From contig OZ025658.1 in assembly GCA_964019335.1 (NCBI GenBank), positions 434,001 through 498,000 of the forward strand: a stretch of 64,000 bases of DNA, in the 5' to 3' direction. The DNA is from Diplonema japonicum (taxonomy: Eukaryota > Euglenozoa > Diplonemea > Diplonemida > Diplonemidae). Position 1 is the first letter of the stretch; each line of letters starts with the position of its first letter. The notes under the pieces were generated by a model. That model did not search any database, was not told where the DNA came from, and worked only from the letters and a program-made list of their open reading frames with translations. Shown here one piece after another: positions 10,728 through 23,580 of the stretch. Position numbers and translations under genes: made by a program.

Positions 10728-10913
10728 CTTGATACCTACAATACGGTGCTAAGGCTGTTTAAAAAAAGGAAGGGGGCAAAAAGAAACAGAGGGGCTGGGT
10801 TGGAAGAAAAACGTGGATGGAGAAAAGGGGGGCAACAAAAAAAAGAAAGAAAAAGTGGGCATGGGAACAGGGGCGGGGGAAAGTAAAGGGGTTTACAAAA
10901 GTCTAAGCGCCAC

Positions 10914-12904
<1,991 letters not shown>

Positions 12905-14533
12905 TTAGTTGCATGAGCCCGTGGGATTGTTGGAGCAAGTGCAATTCTGCTCGGGGCACACGGCAGGGTCGACTGTGGCCGCGAAGTCCCAGCCGACGCA
13001 GTGGTAGCATGTGATAGCGTTGAGGGGGTCGTACCTCTTCTTGGTCTTAAGAAGTCTGTTGTAATTCTGCTGACTCCCCCAGTAGCGCGTCTGCCAGTCG
13101 CCATCAAGGAAGTTGTGCTGCGCCTCATTCCAATAGACCCAACCCGTCCCATGCGGTCTCAACACGCTCTGCTCCCACAGGTCCATCGCAGCGACAATCT
13201 CTTTCTTCTCCTCAACAGTCGCGTGGTCGGGCCACGATCCTACGCATGTCAGCTGGATCTCGGAGTTGCGCATGGCAGGAGACACCGAGGTCAGCACCCC
13301 GTCCTCGTCGATGTCCTTCATTTTCCCACCCAGGACAGAGCTCTGTGTGCAGAACTTCACTAAAGGTAGCGTCTCAGGCTTTACAACCCATCTAGTAGTA
13401 GCTTTGATGAGGTCGAAAGCCTTAGACCCCACGACAGAGGTCGAGACGCTATACTGGTTCCCGCCAGCCGGGGGTGCAAGGGCGTTTACAAGGTTGTAAT
13501 AAGTGTTTGAGCTGTTGTGCACACAGCTGTTAGGCAGCAACCCTGGCGTGCACCCCGAGATGGCCGCCACCTTCGACACGTGTGGGTCACAGTTGTCCCC
13601 GTAGCAGAAGGCGATCATGAAGACGGGGTTCCCTGGGATCATCCCCATCGTAAGGTAGTAGCCACCCACTTCCTTGGGTGCATCAGAAATGAAGTCGTGG
13701 AAACCCTGCATCACCTCTGTGGACTGTGCTTCGGTTTGGGGGAAGTACACTCCGAAGAAAGAAGACACCTGTTGGGGTGTGGGGTGCAACTTGAAGGTCA
13801 TGCTCACGGTGATGCCATAAGTAGAGCCGCCACTTCCGCGGAGGGACCTGAACAACTCGCTGTGCTTTGTTTCTGAGGCGGTCACAAGCCTCCCGTTTGC
13901 GAGCACCACTCTCATGGACACCAGCATATCGACACCGAGGCCGTGCATCCTGCTGAGATACCCGTGCCCTCCACCTGTTGCCCATCCGTAAGGTCCGACT
14001 GTGCTGTCGGCACCCGTAGCTATGGCCCACTCCCCGAAGGTCTCCCCTTTGACATATTCGGAAATCTCACCGAAGGTTTGCCCTGGCCCTACTTTGATGT
14101 GCTTTTCGACATCGCTTGTGTGGATCAGCTCCTTCTCGTTAAACTTGTTCATCACAACATGCACCGCGTTATCAGCGATGTTCCTGACGTCCATGTGGTG
14201 CCCGGTGCTCAGCACGGAGACCCTCATGTTGTGCCACCTTGCAAAACGCAGCGCCTTCTGAATGTCCTTGATGCAGCTGGGGTACACCATGACTGCGGGC
14301 TGCGGGGTATTCGTCCTCGTGCTGTAGGTGTACGGGGCGTACCCAGTCTCGCCTTTCAGGAACACGTCCCCTACCAGGTACTCCTTGAACCACTTGAACT
14401 CCCAGTCTGTGGGCCAGTGCGGGTCACCAGGGATCGCGAACTTGTACCCGTTGGCTCCTTGGTGGTAGCCACCCCACCCCATGGTGCTGTCGACAAGCCC
14501 CAACACCATGCTAGCAAAGAACAGAGTGCGCAT
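12905..14533 (-). CDS. secreted FAD-linked oxidase, berberine-bridge-enzyme type
   Basis: A 542-residue single-exon protein with a signal peptide (MRTLFFASMVLGLVDSTMG). Residues about 70-250 form an FAD-binding PCMH domain: the segment VSVLSTGHHMD holds the His position used for covalent flavin attachment in this family, followed by VGPGQTFGEI and GGGHGYLSR. The C-terminus has a BBE-type motif (YWGSQQNYNRLLKTKKRYDP) that closes the active site. Enzymes of this family oxidise alcohols, sugars or alkaloids with O2. The substrate cannot be told from sequence. The final 40 residues are Cys-rich (CYHC, CPEQNCTC). Export to the surface, endosome or medium is likely. Confidence 0.88.
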   Translation of the reverse strand: MRTLFFASMVLGLVDSTMGWGGYHQGANGYKFAIPGDPHWPTDWEFKWFKEYLVGDVFLKGETGYAPYTYSTRTNTPQPAVMVYPSCIKDIQKALRFARWHNMRVSVLSTGHHMDVRNIADNAVHVVMNKFNEKELIHTSDVEKHIKVGPGQTFGEISEYVKGETFGEWAIATGADSTVGPYGWATGGGHGYLSRMHGLGVDMLVSMRVVLANGRLVTASETKHSELFRSLRGSGGSTYGITVSMTFKLHPTPQQVSSFFGVYFPQTEAQSTEVMQGFHDFISDAPKEVGGYYLTMGMIPGNPVFMIAFCYGDNCDPHVSKVAAISGCTPGLLPNSCVHNSSNTYYNLVNALAPPAGGNQYSVSTSVVGSKAFDLIKATTRWVVKPETLPLVKFCTQSSVLGGKMKDIDEDGVLTSVSPAMRNSEIQLTCVGSWPDHATVEEKKEIVAAMDLWEQSVLRPHGTGWVYWNEAQHNFLDGDWQTRYWGSQQNYNRLLKTKKRYDPLNAITCYHCVGWDFAATVDPAVCPEQNCTCSNNPTGSCN

Positions 14534-14631
14534 TTTGTTAGGTTTTTGAAACTGAACATGTGTTAAAATATGTGGTGATAGTCGCGAAGTGCATAGTGTG
14601 TACTGCTAATCTATAAACAGGGTCAGGGGCA

Positions 14632-16104
14632 TCAAAGGGCTGACCCTTTCTTCAAAACATGTTCAGGTATCGTTTCCTCGTCAGGGTCCTCCGCAAGAAG
14701 ATAGTTACGGGACTCGAGGGCTGAAGCTTGGGCGTCGGGGTTTTGCATCTATTGTGTGTCGTGTGTGCAAAATGTGTTTAGGCATACCGCTTCCGCAACG
14801 TAATTAAGAAGTTGTTTCTCGGCATGTTTGCCTGAGGAGAGGCGTCTTGGCCCCGACCTGTCTTTGCTGGGCTTATGCCGGTCGAGGTGATCCACGTTCC
14901 ACGGGGATGTGATAAAATGGGGGACAGGTTTGTGGGCGGCTCTCGGCACTTGGACTTGCTGGATTGCTTGTTGGGATTGTATTTGTTCAGCTTCCGAATC
15001 CTCTTCTTGCTGCTGCCGTTTTTGTTGCTCCTCTGCCTCGCGGGCTCTCCGTTCTATTTTTTCGTTCTTCCTTTTCTGTTGGTTTATCCTGAGCCTTGTA
15101 AGAGACATGTCCCTCTCCATCTCTGCCTCCCTCTGCTTGTTGTTGCCTTTGTCTTTATAGAGCTTCGAGCGCTGCTCGTCAAGCTTCGCCTTAAGAACCT
15201 TGCCGCGGGGGTTCATGTTATCAAGGTGCTCAGGGAGCTCGGGCACCTGGTCATCGAAGTCGTAGTCCGAGTCGTAGGGCTCGATGTTGTCCCCATCTAA
15301 TGAATTGCCCCCCATGCGTGAGATGATGTATTCGCCGTTGGATGTGATGGCCAGGCGCTTCGATGTTTTTATGTTGTCTATAGCTTCGCGTTCTTTCTGT
15401 TTTTTCTCTAAGCGTCGCAAAGAGTCTAGCTTCTCTTCTAGCTCCAGGTCGTTGAGCTTCTGCTGCAGGCTTATCTTCTCGTCTTCAAGAACGCGCTCCT
15501 TCCGTCGTGCCTCTTGTTTCTTGCGGAGCTCTTTCATCTGCTTCTTCAAGTCTCTTACTTTGTCCGTGCGGTCGGTTGTTTCCAAGATGCGCTGCCTCTG
15601 CGAATCAGTAAACTCCTCGGGCATGAGGAGCGGGTTCTCTGTCTTTCTCAGCTCATCGCGTATATCCCGCTGCACTACTTGTTCTGCGATCTCGTCGCCC
15701 GCGATCTTGATGGTCCCGTTATCTTTCATTTCCTCAAAGATCTCCGGGTCGTGATCTTTCACGAACTTAGCATGCATTATTTGGCTGTCTTCGTACTTCC
15801 TCTTCAAGATCTCCATTCGCCTAGACACGTCCTCTAGCATCTGCTTTTCTTTCTCATCTTTGGCCTCCTGCAGCGGCACTAGCTTCTCTTTCTTCAATGT
15901 ATCGTTGGCCTCGCGCTCTTTCACAAAGTCGCGCCTCAGTTTACAGACATAAACCACCAGCGCCACCAGCAGCACGAAGAGCAGGGCACCCAGAACAATG
16001 AGGACCACCACAAGTGTCTGATTCAAAGACTCGGAAGGTGGGGGCGGGGCTATCGTGGTTCCAGGGGCGGCACCCAATGTTGTGCATAGCAGAACAACAC
16101 TCAT
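14632..16104 (-). CDS. single-pass membrane protein with long coiled coil, one 39-nt intron
   Basis: A short luminal N-terminus (Thr/Pro rich) is followed by one strong membrane helix at about 30-52 (LVVVLIVLGALLFVLLVALVV). After it comes more than 300 residues of charged coiled coil with many KK, EE and Q repeats, probably cytosolic. The last coding exon is found only by splicing an in-frame intron at 14787-14749 (GTATGC...CAATAG). Its acceptor AG lies in a TAG that would otherwise end the protein. Exon 2 continues MQNPDAQASALESRNY to LKKGSAL and a TGA stop at 14632, giving 477 residues. No known domain is recognised; a tether between membrane and cytoskeleton is possible but not shown. Confidence 0.75.
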
Positions 16105-16182
16105 GACCTGTTAAGCTTGAAAGTGATAGGTACAAGAGAAACGGAAACAATAATCTACTCTAACTAGTAAGTATCATCTATG

Positions 16183-18654
16183 TCACCGCGTGACTGATAT
16201 AGGTCTAGGAGGGGATCTTCTCGTCTCATTTTGCGACGTACGGTGAGGCGGTGTCACTGTGTCCGGTGACGGTATGTTGCTTGAAATGAGTGTTTTCATA
16301 GCAGTAGAGAGGAGTCTGTCGGCAGGGCCCATGTCGGGGATGGCATCGAGGAGTCGGTGCGCAACAGGCGACGCATCTGGTGTGAAGGGATCGATCAGTG
16401 TCGTCTCCTCGTTGAAGGACACGTTGAGCTTGCCCGCAAACTTCGCAGGTGTGGGCATGGGAGATGGGATCCTTGGAGGCGGCCTTGAAGGCTTCTTCGT
16501 ACTGCTGCTAGCGTTACTAAAAGGTGACCTGGAAACATCAAGCTTCAAGACCGTCACAGGGGTGTTCATTGTAGGTGATGACGCAGCGCTTGTAAAACTT
16601 TGCATATTCAAAGCCTGTGCCTGTGCCTGAGCCCGTGCCTGAGCCTGCTCACGTGACGGTGGCGAGCGCGACGGGGTGTGTGTCAGTGTCTTTGTATTCC
16701 CTGCATCTCCTGGGCTGTGGTACCGTGTCTGCTTGCGTGTGTGTGTCTGCGGCGGTGTGATCTCCCTCGCACCTCCTGTAAGGTGACTCAGCGGTGTTAT
16801 GTTGTACTTGTCTGAAAGGGCACGTGATGTGTTCAACGAACCCACACGCGACGGCGTGCGTGCGAAAGTCGTGTCCATGTCCGACGTCAGTACCGATGAG
16901 TTGTGCGTGCCGTCGACGACAACTGTTTCATCGTGCACAGTGCGCTCCATCCTGTCGTGGGACTTGTCTCGCGTTCGGAGGAATGATGGTTGCAATGACT
17001 TCACTGACACGGGGGATTCGACAGGCTGCTTCACAGGTGATTTGATCAAGGGGTACACAGTCTGTACCTCACTCACAAATAGCTTGTTCTGCTGCACTTC
17101 TTTAGGGGAGTACGGTCGGAGTTGCGGTTTGAAGACATCAGCGGTTGAACTCCTAGTTTCTTGATGCTCCGTCAGCACAGGTGATGGCGGTTTAGAGGTG
17201 GGCATGAGCTGCGGGTAAGCCGACTGGTGACCTTGCCAGCGTGGTGGCTTACCCGGAGACACCTGTGCCGCGTAAGTATCATGAATGTCGTTGAACTGCA
17301 GTGCTTGCATGTCTTGTCTCGGTAACACACGGTACGGCACGGCATGCTCAGTAGGACCTTCAGTCAGCTGTGCCATGCGCTGTGGGCTCCCGGTGCCTGA
17401 TGATGCTGTCTCGTGTGCACTGTGAAGGTCGCCCTGTGGAATGGGTTGTGTGTCTTCTAAGACATCGATGGACACTTCACGACTCTGAGCTTCGTAATAT
17501 TGGAAAATTCTCTGGGGTTGCAACACATCAAAGAATGCAGCGTTGTCGTGGTTGGAAGTGTTCTGCCGCACGGTGCTGTCTGTGACCGAAGCGTCAGGTT
17601 GCGTGAGTTCGAACTGCAAGTCGTGAGCGCTGACACCAGAAGCCTCGTAAAGGTGCGGGTGATGAGAATCAATGCTTTTGTTGCTTTTGCTTGCAGGGCT
17701 AGCTGAATGCAGATCGGTATGTAGGTCGCTGGCATGGAGGCTCGAGTCAACCGACTTGTGCGAAGCCAACATAGAAGTGGGTGCCATGCCCTGGAGCGGC
17801 CCACCCTCGCCGAATAGCTCAGAAGCGTTGATGTCCACCACGACGGTTGACGTCTCGTCAGCCGCGTGCGAGGGCAGTGGAAGCGACGGTGGGTGGATGG
17901 AGGAGGGGAGAGACGCTGCAGGCCGCACTGCCCAAGCACATTGCGGAGATAGGGCAGTCTTAGGCGGAGGCGGGGCATCGCTCACCTCGTCCATGGGTAT
18001 GGGCGACGCCCTCGGCGAGCCTTCGAAATAGCTCTCGTTCCTCGGTTCGTGTTCCGATGTCTGTCTATCCGAGTGATGGGAGTGCACGCTTGCATCTTCA
18101 GTAAGCGCCTCCTCTCCTTGCGCAATTTCTAATCTAGCTATTCTGTGGTGGTGTCCCGTGCCGCCTTGCAGCAATATACACAAATATCGTTCAACAGTGG
18201 TGACAGGAAGGTAGCAGGCGTACTCGTTTTTCCCAACCAAGTCCCACTTATACAGCTGCTTGAAGGGGCCATGTGGAGAAGTGCCTGTTAACACACTGCA
18301 TGTCTTAGGACACGATCTTTGTGTGTGCGCTGTTAGGGCGACCTTCAGTACAGGGCGGTCTCTGTAAGTATGGCGGTTTCTGTTCATTTCCACCACGCAC
18401 TTCGTCTCGGTGCTTCCCCCTACCCAAGCAAGATTCTTGCATGTCCTGCCCACAACGCTGCTTGCGTCCTGCACTAAAATGTTCTCGCATCCTCTTCCTG
18501 TCGAGCTTATTAATTTGCGGACTGCGCACAGCGTCGGCTTAGCTCTCTCCACCTTCTTCTGCCTGGGTGCTCTAGCGTTACCATCTATTTGTTTTAAAGC
18601 ACCACCCCCCAGTGTGACGGGGTAGTCGAGACGACCAAGAACCCTGGTGGCCAT
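16183..18654 (-). CDS. large mostly disordered protein with possible N-terminal jelly-roll domain
   Basis: 823 residues in one exon. Residues about 45-180 look folded. Alternating hydrophobic strands end in a GTGHHHRIARLEIA segment, and the overall pattern resembles galactose-binding/discoidin-like beta sandwiches; this is a weak impression, not a match to a named family. The rest (about 190-823) is rich in Ser, Pro, Thr, His and Gln with many SP/TP sites, including an Ala-Gln repeat (REQAQARAQAQAQAL) near 690. No membrane segment or catalytic motif is visible. The product is unknown. It starts at the first ATG (18654), 663 nt from the end of the PDZ gene. Confidence 0.65.
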   Translation of the reverse strand: MATRVLGRLDYPVTLGGGALKQIDGNARAPRQKKVERAKPTLCAVRKLISSTGRGCENILVQDASSVVGRTCKNLAWVGGSTETKCVVEMNRNRHTYRDRPVLKVALTAHTQRSCPKTCSVLTGTSPHGPFKQLYKWDLVGKNEYACYLPVTTVERYLCILLQGGTGHHHRIARLEIAQGEEALTEDASVHSHHSDRQTSEHEPRNESYFEGSPRASPIPMDEVSDAPPPPKTALSPQCAWAVRPAASLPSSIHPPSLPLPSHAADETSTVVVDINASELFGEGGPLQGMAPTSMLASHKSVDSSLHASDLHTDLHSASPASKSNKSIDSHHPHLYEASGVSAHDLQFELTQPDASVTDSTVRQNTSNHDNAAFFDVLQPQRIFQYYEAQSREVSIDVLEDTQPIPQGDLHSAHETASSGTGSPQRMAQLTEGPTEHAVPYRVLPRQDMQALQFNDIHDTYAAQVSPGKPPRWQGHQSAYPQLMPTSKPPSPVLTEHQETRSSTADVFKPQLRPYSPKEVQQNKLFVSEVQTVYPLIKSPVKQPVESPVSVKSLQPSFLRTRDKSHDRMERTVHDETVVVDGTHNSSVLTSDMDTTFARTPSRVGSLNTSRALSDKYNITPLSHLTGGAREITPPQTHTRKQTRYHSPGDAGNTKTLTHTPSRSPPSREQAQARAQAQAQALNMQSFTSAASSPTMNTPVTVLKLDVSRSPFSNASSSTKKPSRPPPRIPSPMPTPAKFAGKLNVSFNEETTLIDPFTPDASPVAHRLLDAIPDMGPADRLLSTAMKTLISSNIPSPDTVTPPHRTSQNETRRSPPRPISVTR

Positions 18655-18870
18655 CCCCCCTGTGGAGTGATGTTAGTGCCCAGTTGCATTACTGCAGTAA
18701 ACCCAAATAGTTTGATTTTTGATCCCTCTTGTTGTGATGCTGTCTCCTGAGAGTCAGAGATATTCTTCTCGAAGTAAATCCCTCCCCAGAGAAAACCCAC
18801 CCCTGTATCCTTTCAGAGTGCATGCTCTGGAGGAGGCGGTGTGAACGCGGATGACTGCGTTGAGTTGCGC

Positions 18871-18904
<34 letters not shown>

Positions 18905-19317
18905 CCATCCCACTTCTTTCATTTACTATCTCTCACTTAGTTATAGCTATCTGAAGACTATTCTTTTAATTTAATACCCCACCCCCTTGTTCGAGTTCTA
19001 TGTTAAATATGTATTTGTCGTTGTTGTCCCATCTCGGGGAATCCCGCGTTAGCATGTTCCGTTGTCTTTATTCACTCCCACCACCCCCATCCCCCCCCCC
19101 CCCATCCCCATTTTGTGACTTTGTCACATATATTTACCTTTAACCCTTGACTTGAGTAGGTGACCCATGGTTATAGATATTTTCGAGGATTTTGTTTTGA
19201 TGTAAAATGCCCTTCTTCCTGGGCGATGGGCTGCAGGGTGCGGTACTGCATGAACAGTCTCTAGAAGGCTGTCACTGGCCACGCAGGACATCAGCGAACT
19301 GTAGGGTGTCTTACATA
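18655..19317. other. gene-free spacer with poly(T) and poly(C)
   Basis: Holds a T run of about 29 at 18876-18904 and a C-rich tract at 19080-19110. No coding sequence is recognised. Confidence 0.5.
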
Positions 19318-20905
19318 TCAGTACGATACCTTCGACAAGTAGTTGCTCTCGTCGAACTGCTGTCCCCCGTTCGCGTAGCCCTTCCCCCCGTTGCCTCCGT
19401 GGTAGATTCCTTTCCCCTTTCCTTTCCCCTTTCCTTTTCCTGACAGCCGGTCATCTTTTTGTGGTGTGTTGTCGAAGACGCCCCGGGCAATGTTCTGCAG
19501 AGGTGCTGCAAGGGCAGGGTCGACACCAACGGCACGAAGCTCCTGCTGAAGGTCGGTCATGGTCTGTATGTATTGCGATATATTTGTCTACACACCTTGT
19601 TGCACCAGGAACCGAAGTCCTCTTCTTGGTAAGTAGACAATACACTCGACGACAGTACATGTGGGAAGCGCGCCTCGACTACCTCTATGAAGGGCTTCTT
19701 GGGTGTGTGGGGAGCAGGAGCAGCCACAGGCTCTGAGTAGTACGACTCATGGGGTTGATGTGTATAAGGAGCGGCCAAGGGTTGGCTGTATGGCTGCACT
19801 GCTGGTGCGGGATACGGGTTGTACGCACTCGGAGCAGGGGCCGGGGCTTCATGCGACGTGTGCCCTTTCGAATTGTACTCATAGTACGGCTGTGCAGAGT
19901 ACGCTGTGCTCTGCGCCTCCTCATAGGGCTGGTACCTCTGCGACTTCCCTTTGCTCTTACCCCCGAAATAGGATTCTCCCTTGCCCCCCTTGTACCCATA
20001 GCTTCCTTTGTACCCTTCACCACCCTTGTACCCTTCACTTCCCTTGCCACCTTTGTACCCTTCACCACCCTTGTACCCTTCACTTCCCTTGTATCTTTCA
20101 CTACCTTTGTACCCCTCACCCTTTCCCTTACTTCCCTTGAAGCCATCGCTTCCCCTGTGTCCACCGCCGAATTTGCCCCCGCCATAACCAACATTCTGGT
20201 ACGTGTCCCCTTGCTCATCTTGGCACCCTGGATCTCCTCCTCTGTAGTCTTCACCGCCTTTCGACCCCTTAAATCCCTCGAAGTCGCCCTTCTTCCCCTT
20301 TTTCCCTTTTCCTTTGCCTTTTCCCTTTGGTCGCTTTGGAATCTTTACTTTGATTGTAATGTCTTCTCCTGCGTTGATGATATCGGTGGCCTCCTTGGGG
20401 GTCGTCACTACCAGGCCATTCACCTGCAGGACCACCATTCCGCGAGTGAGCCCAGCCATAGCAGCAGCCATGCGGTAGTCCGTGTAGGTGACTGTCATGT
20501 CGTCAGCCAGCTGCACGCCGATCTCGTCATTCGGGTTTTTAACAAAGCGAATCTCTTGCATCCCCGAGGAAGCGTTCTGCTCGGTGCTGTGCCCCGTGCT
20601 GACGTGCCACTTCGCCGAGATCGTGCAGTCATTTGATACGGAGACAAGCTTTTGCAGGCCCTGTAATGTAGTGCACTCCTTTCCGTTCACTGCCACGACC
20701 AGCTGCCCCACCTGCAACCCTGCCCGGTGTGCTGGTGTGTTTGGGGCAACAGCCTTGATCACAAGGTCTTTCCGTAAAGTCTGTGGATACGTTGTCTCTG
20801 ACTCCAACATACCAATCCGAGCTTCTCGTCAGCTTTGTTCACTGTGTAGTTCTCAACAGCGCCCCAGTCAGAGGGCTGGTGGTTCTCAGGGATGTCGAGC
20901 TCCAT
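19318..20905 (-). CDS. PDZ-domain protein with Gly-Tyr-Lys-Gly repeats, two 32-nt introns
   Basis: Exons 20905-20813, 20780-19596 and 19563-19318 join over introns 20812-20781 (GTATGT...CACAG) and 19595-19564 (GTGTGT...TACAG), giving 507 residues. Exon 1 supplies the start MELDIPENHQPS and the first PDZ strand (NYTVNKADEKLGL), which continues in exon 2 as LVIKAVAPNTPAHRAGLQVGQLVVAVNG. A second PDZ-like segment follows (IGVQLADD...GLTRGMVVLQVNG). Residues about 200-310 are low complexity, built of GKGKGKG and of GYKG or YKGS units. The end is again GKGKGKG rich. Probably a scaffold or RNA/condensate-forming protein; the partner is unknown. The complete first PDZ strand supports the splice. Confidence 0.78.
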
Positions 20906-20963
20906 CTCTTCCTGGGTGAATTACATGAATTATGTCAGGAAGCTAATAAATGCAAAGATGTCA

Positions 20964-23468
20964 CTAGCCTTTAAGGTCACTGTGCGTCACGATGCATATT
21001 TTCTCGTTTGAAGGATCCAACAGCTGCAGTGTTGCAGTCGCGTGGTCCACCACAAGTGCTCTCGCCCAATCGCCAAGGTTAATAGGCAACAAGGCCGCCG
21101 GCAAATCAGCTACCGATCGGATCCAACGAAAGAACACCTCACACACACCATGCATTTCGGCAGGTAGCGTACCAATGACAACATGCAGGAGGGTCTTTCC
21201 AAAGGCAGATGCCATCGTTTTTGTACGGGGGTCACTGATTCCTTTAATAGCAACGTTCAGGGAAATACCCATTGGATGCGAACACCCACCCGAGCAGTTC
21301 AATGTCACAGTCACGTCTCCATGCACGACGGTTGTAGTCTCTATTTTGAACACTTTACAAAACCCTCGCACGGCCTCTGCCCGCTTAGTCAGCACGTAGC
21401 CTACCCTCAGGGCCTCGTTCGTATCAACATCCAGCAGCACAGCCTCTCGTAGTAGCATTGATAACGCGCCCAGCCCGAGCATGACCCAGCCGTCCTTGCT
21501 GCTCCCCTTCTTGCTCAGCCCACGCAGGATCCCTGCCGACAACTGGGCGGCCGAGTCCCCAACTCGCACCAACATACCCACTCTGCAACCGTTGTTGCTG
21601 TGCTGCACAGTCCAGTAGTACCCGTGATCTGAAGCGCACATCACTAAAGTAGTGCCGTTTGTGAGGTCTGGAACACCATCGTCTCTCTCCAGGTCGGGAC
21701 GCCCGTTCTTCAGCACTCTGTCATCGACTTGTCCCTGCAGATGGTGTTGCAAACCCTGCTGCGCTAGCATCCGCCATGCCACGATCCACGTCTGTGCCGT
21801 ACAGAAGTTCATCGCTTGCTTAGGAGTAGCGAAGAGGTCATCCGTCTGCAGCGGCGATGGGAGCAGCTCAAGCTTCCTGACAGGTGGCTCCGCAAGGTCT
21901 ACAGAACACGGTACGATGCTAAGTACGGCTGCGCATGCTACTGCAAGGAGCATTGGCATCCCAGTTGCTTTACGGCTCACTGACGGCGGAGCGTAAGAGC
22001 TAATGATAACAACTGTCTTCTGCAAAACGTTGATCTCAAGCTCGACACGGATACCTTCGAATGGGAGGAAGGTCTTGATCAGGTTGCCATCTTGCACCAC
22101 GATCTGCTTTGGCATCGCCGGTAGTAACGAGCCGCTCTCCACCAAGTTAAGCATAACTTGTGCCTTGATCGACGCGGTACCCGCTTCAAGCATCCAGTTC
22201 AGCACCTCCCTCACTGGGACCAAGGCTAGATGCCCCACATGCTGCGAGGTGAGGCTCACAAGCCCCATGTCGTTAGCGATAACATCCACTCCGCTCTCGA
22301 AGCAGCCGCTCCTCAGCCTCACCTTGAGACCAGCATCCTCCAACTGCGTGACGTACCCTTGCATGGTGAGCTCTTGGGCACAGTGCTGCAGCACCTTCCG
22401 CTTCGAGTGCTGCAATGCCTGTGATAAAAGGTTCTTCATTGAGATCGGTTTGAGCTGTGTGTTAAGCAGCCTGGGGTCTGGGTGCTCGGTAACTAGAGGC
22501 GCCTGCAGGTCTGCATGGATCGCAACGCTGACCTTTTCGTCTTCCCAGTAGACTAGCGTCGTAGTAGCTTTCTCGTGTTTGTACCTAACCCAAGGGTTCT
22601 GTGCTGCTAAGTATCTCGCTTGTTCTTGCACAATTTCCATCATCATTGTCTGTCCCACCTGTCGAAGTACACCGAGCCCTCCTTGCAAGTCGCCTCTGTA
22701 CAGGAGCCTATCAACAACAGCATTCACGCTTTGGTTCGTCTGAGCATCCAGACCCAATGGCAGGGCATCGACCCTCGGGTCATCGGCAGTCTTCAGCAAC
22801 ACATCCCAACAAAGCAGCTTCCATCCTATCCCATCTTGGCACTCGTTGGACAGCACGACTGTGATGCAACACCGCGTGAGTGCATCTGATATGTGAAAGT
22901 ACTCCCTACCCTTCACGTGGTGGATAGTGTAGCCATGCACCTCTAGCGCGTGCAGAAATGGCACCTTGACTGTTACAAAGGTTGAAAGGCAGGAAGATGC
23001 GTCTTTCACGTCCTGCGATGCGTCCCTTTTGGTGATGTGCGTAACAGCTAGGGGCACCGTTTTCGGTTTCACAAGAGAAATGTATTTCTGGTGGCAACCA
23101 ACAAGTGAGTCTGCGGCCCACCCATACGAGTAGCTCTTGGCGCAGTGGCTCTTCAATGTCGCGTAGTCCGTGTCCAGTGTTTTTTGGTTTGCAGACAAGA
23201 AGCTGATCAGCTTGTGAATTTTTGAGAACCTAGCCCGCATCACTGCCGTGTATTTCACTACCGCCTCCCTCCCGGTGCTCCCGCGGTCCACCACCGTCAG
23301 GTCACTAAGAAAGTTCGCTAAGTTCATCAGCTCCAAATAAGCTTCATTCACCAACTTCAGCAGCAGCTTGGACAGGGAGACTGTGGGAAGCACGTGGCCG
23401 CTGCTGTCTAAAAATTTTGCCAGCAAAGCTTCGCGATCTATTTTATTTCGCTTGGCGGCATGGTCCAT
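20964..23468 (-). CDS. MED14: possible Mediator subunit 14 (MED14-like)
   Basis: 834 residues if translation starts at MDHAAKRNK (23468). The open frame extends to 23654, but the extra hydrophobic stretch looks like a translated pyrimidine tract upstream of a spliced-leader AG at 23494/23491. Residues 25-180 resemble the MED14 N-terminal helical domain: VSLSKLLLKLVNEAYLEL, a second helix pair ending LISFLSANQ, then AADSL and a basic segment before the first beta region. The remainder alternates helices and strands like the RM repeats of MED14, with no catalytic motif. MED14 is the Mediator backbone that contacts RNA polymerase II. Identification is by eye and divergent; another helical scaffold is possible. 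Confidence 0.5.
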   Translation of the reverse strand: MDHAAKRNKIDREALLAKFLDSSGHVLPTVSLSKLLLKLVNEAYLELMNLANFLSDLTVVDRGSTGREAVVKYTAVMRARFSKIHKLISFLSANQKTLDTDYATLKSHCAKSYSYGWAADSLVGCHQKYISLVKPKTVPLAVTHITKRDASQDVKDASSCLSTFVTVKVPFLHALEVHGYTIHHVKGREYFHISDALTRCCITVVLSNECQDGIGWKLLCWDVLLKTADDPRVDALPLGLDAQTNQSVNAVVDRLLYRGDLQGGLGVLRQVGQTMMMEIVQEQARYLAAQNPWVRYKHEKATTTLVYWEDEKVSVAIHADLQAPLVTEHPDPRLLNTQLKPISMKNLLSQALQHSKRKVLQHCAQELTMQGYVTQLEDAGLKVRLRSGCFESGVDVIANDMGLVSLTSQHVGHLALVPVREVLNWMLEAGTASIKAQVMLNLVESGSLLPAMPKQIVVQDGNLIKTFLPFEGIRVELEINVLQKTVVIISSYAPPSVSRKATGMPMLLAVACAAVLSIVPCSVDLAEPPVRKLELLPSPLQTDDLFATPKQAMNFCTAQTWIVAWRMLAQQGLQHHLQGQVDDRVLKNGRPDLERDDGVPDLTNGTTLVMCASDHGYYWTVQHSNNGCRVGMLVRVGDSAAQLSAGILRGLSKKGSSKDGWVMLGLGALSMLLREAVLLDVDTNEALRVGYVLTKRAEAVRGFCKVFKIETTTVVHGDVTVTLNCSGGCSHPMGISLNVAIKGISDPRTKTMASAFGKTLLHVVIGTLPAEMHGVCEVFFRWIRSVADLPAALLPINLGDWARALVVDHATATLQLLDPSNEKICIVTHSDLKG

Positions 23469-23490
23469 TTTATTTTTCTTTTTGGAATGC

Positions 23491-23580
23491 CTGCTGCGTA
23501 AATGGTACAAAAGCACCATGCCATGAGGGTACGAAATAAGAATTATGAAAACAATAAAAAGACCAAAACCCTGCAAGAGG
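23491..23580 (-). promoter_or_regulatory. probable spliced-leader acceptor of the MED14-like gene
   Basis: In transcript sense a T-rich tract (from about 23575 down to 23530) ends in TTTACGCAGCAG, with AG at 23494 and 23491, 23-26 nt before the chosen ATG. This supports the shorter start and removes an apparent membrane helix. Confidence 0.5.
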
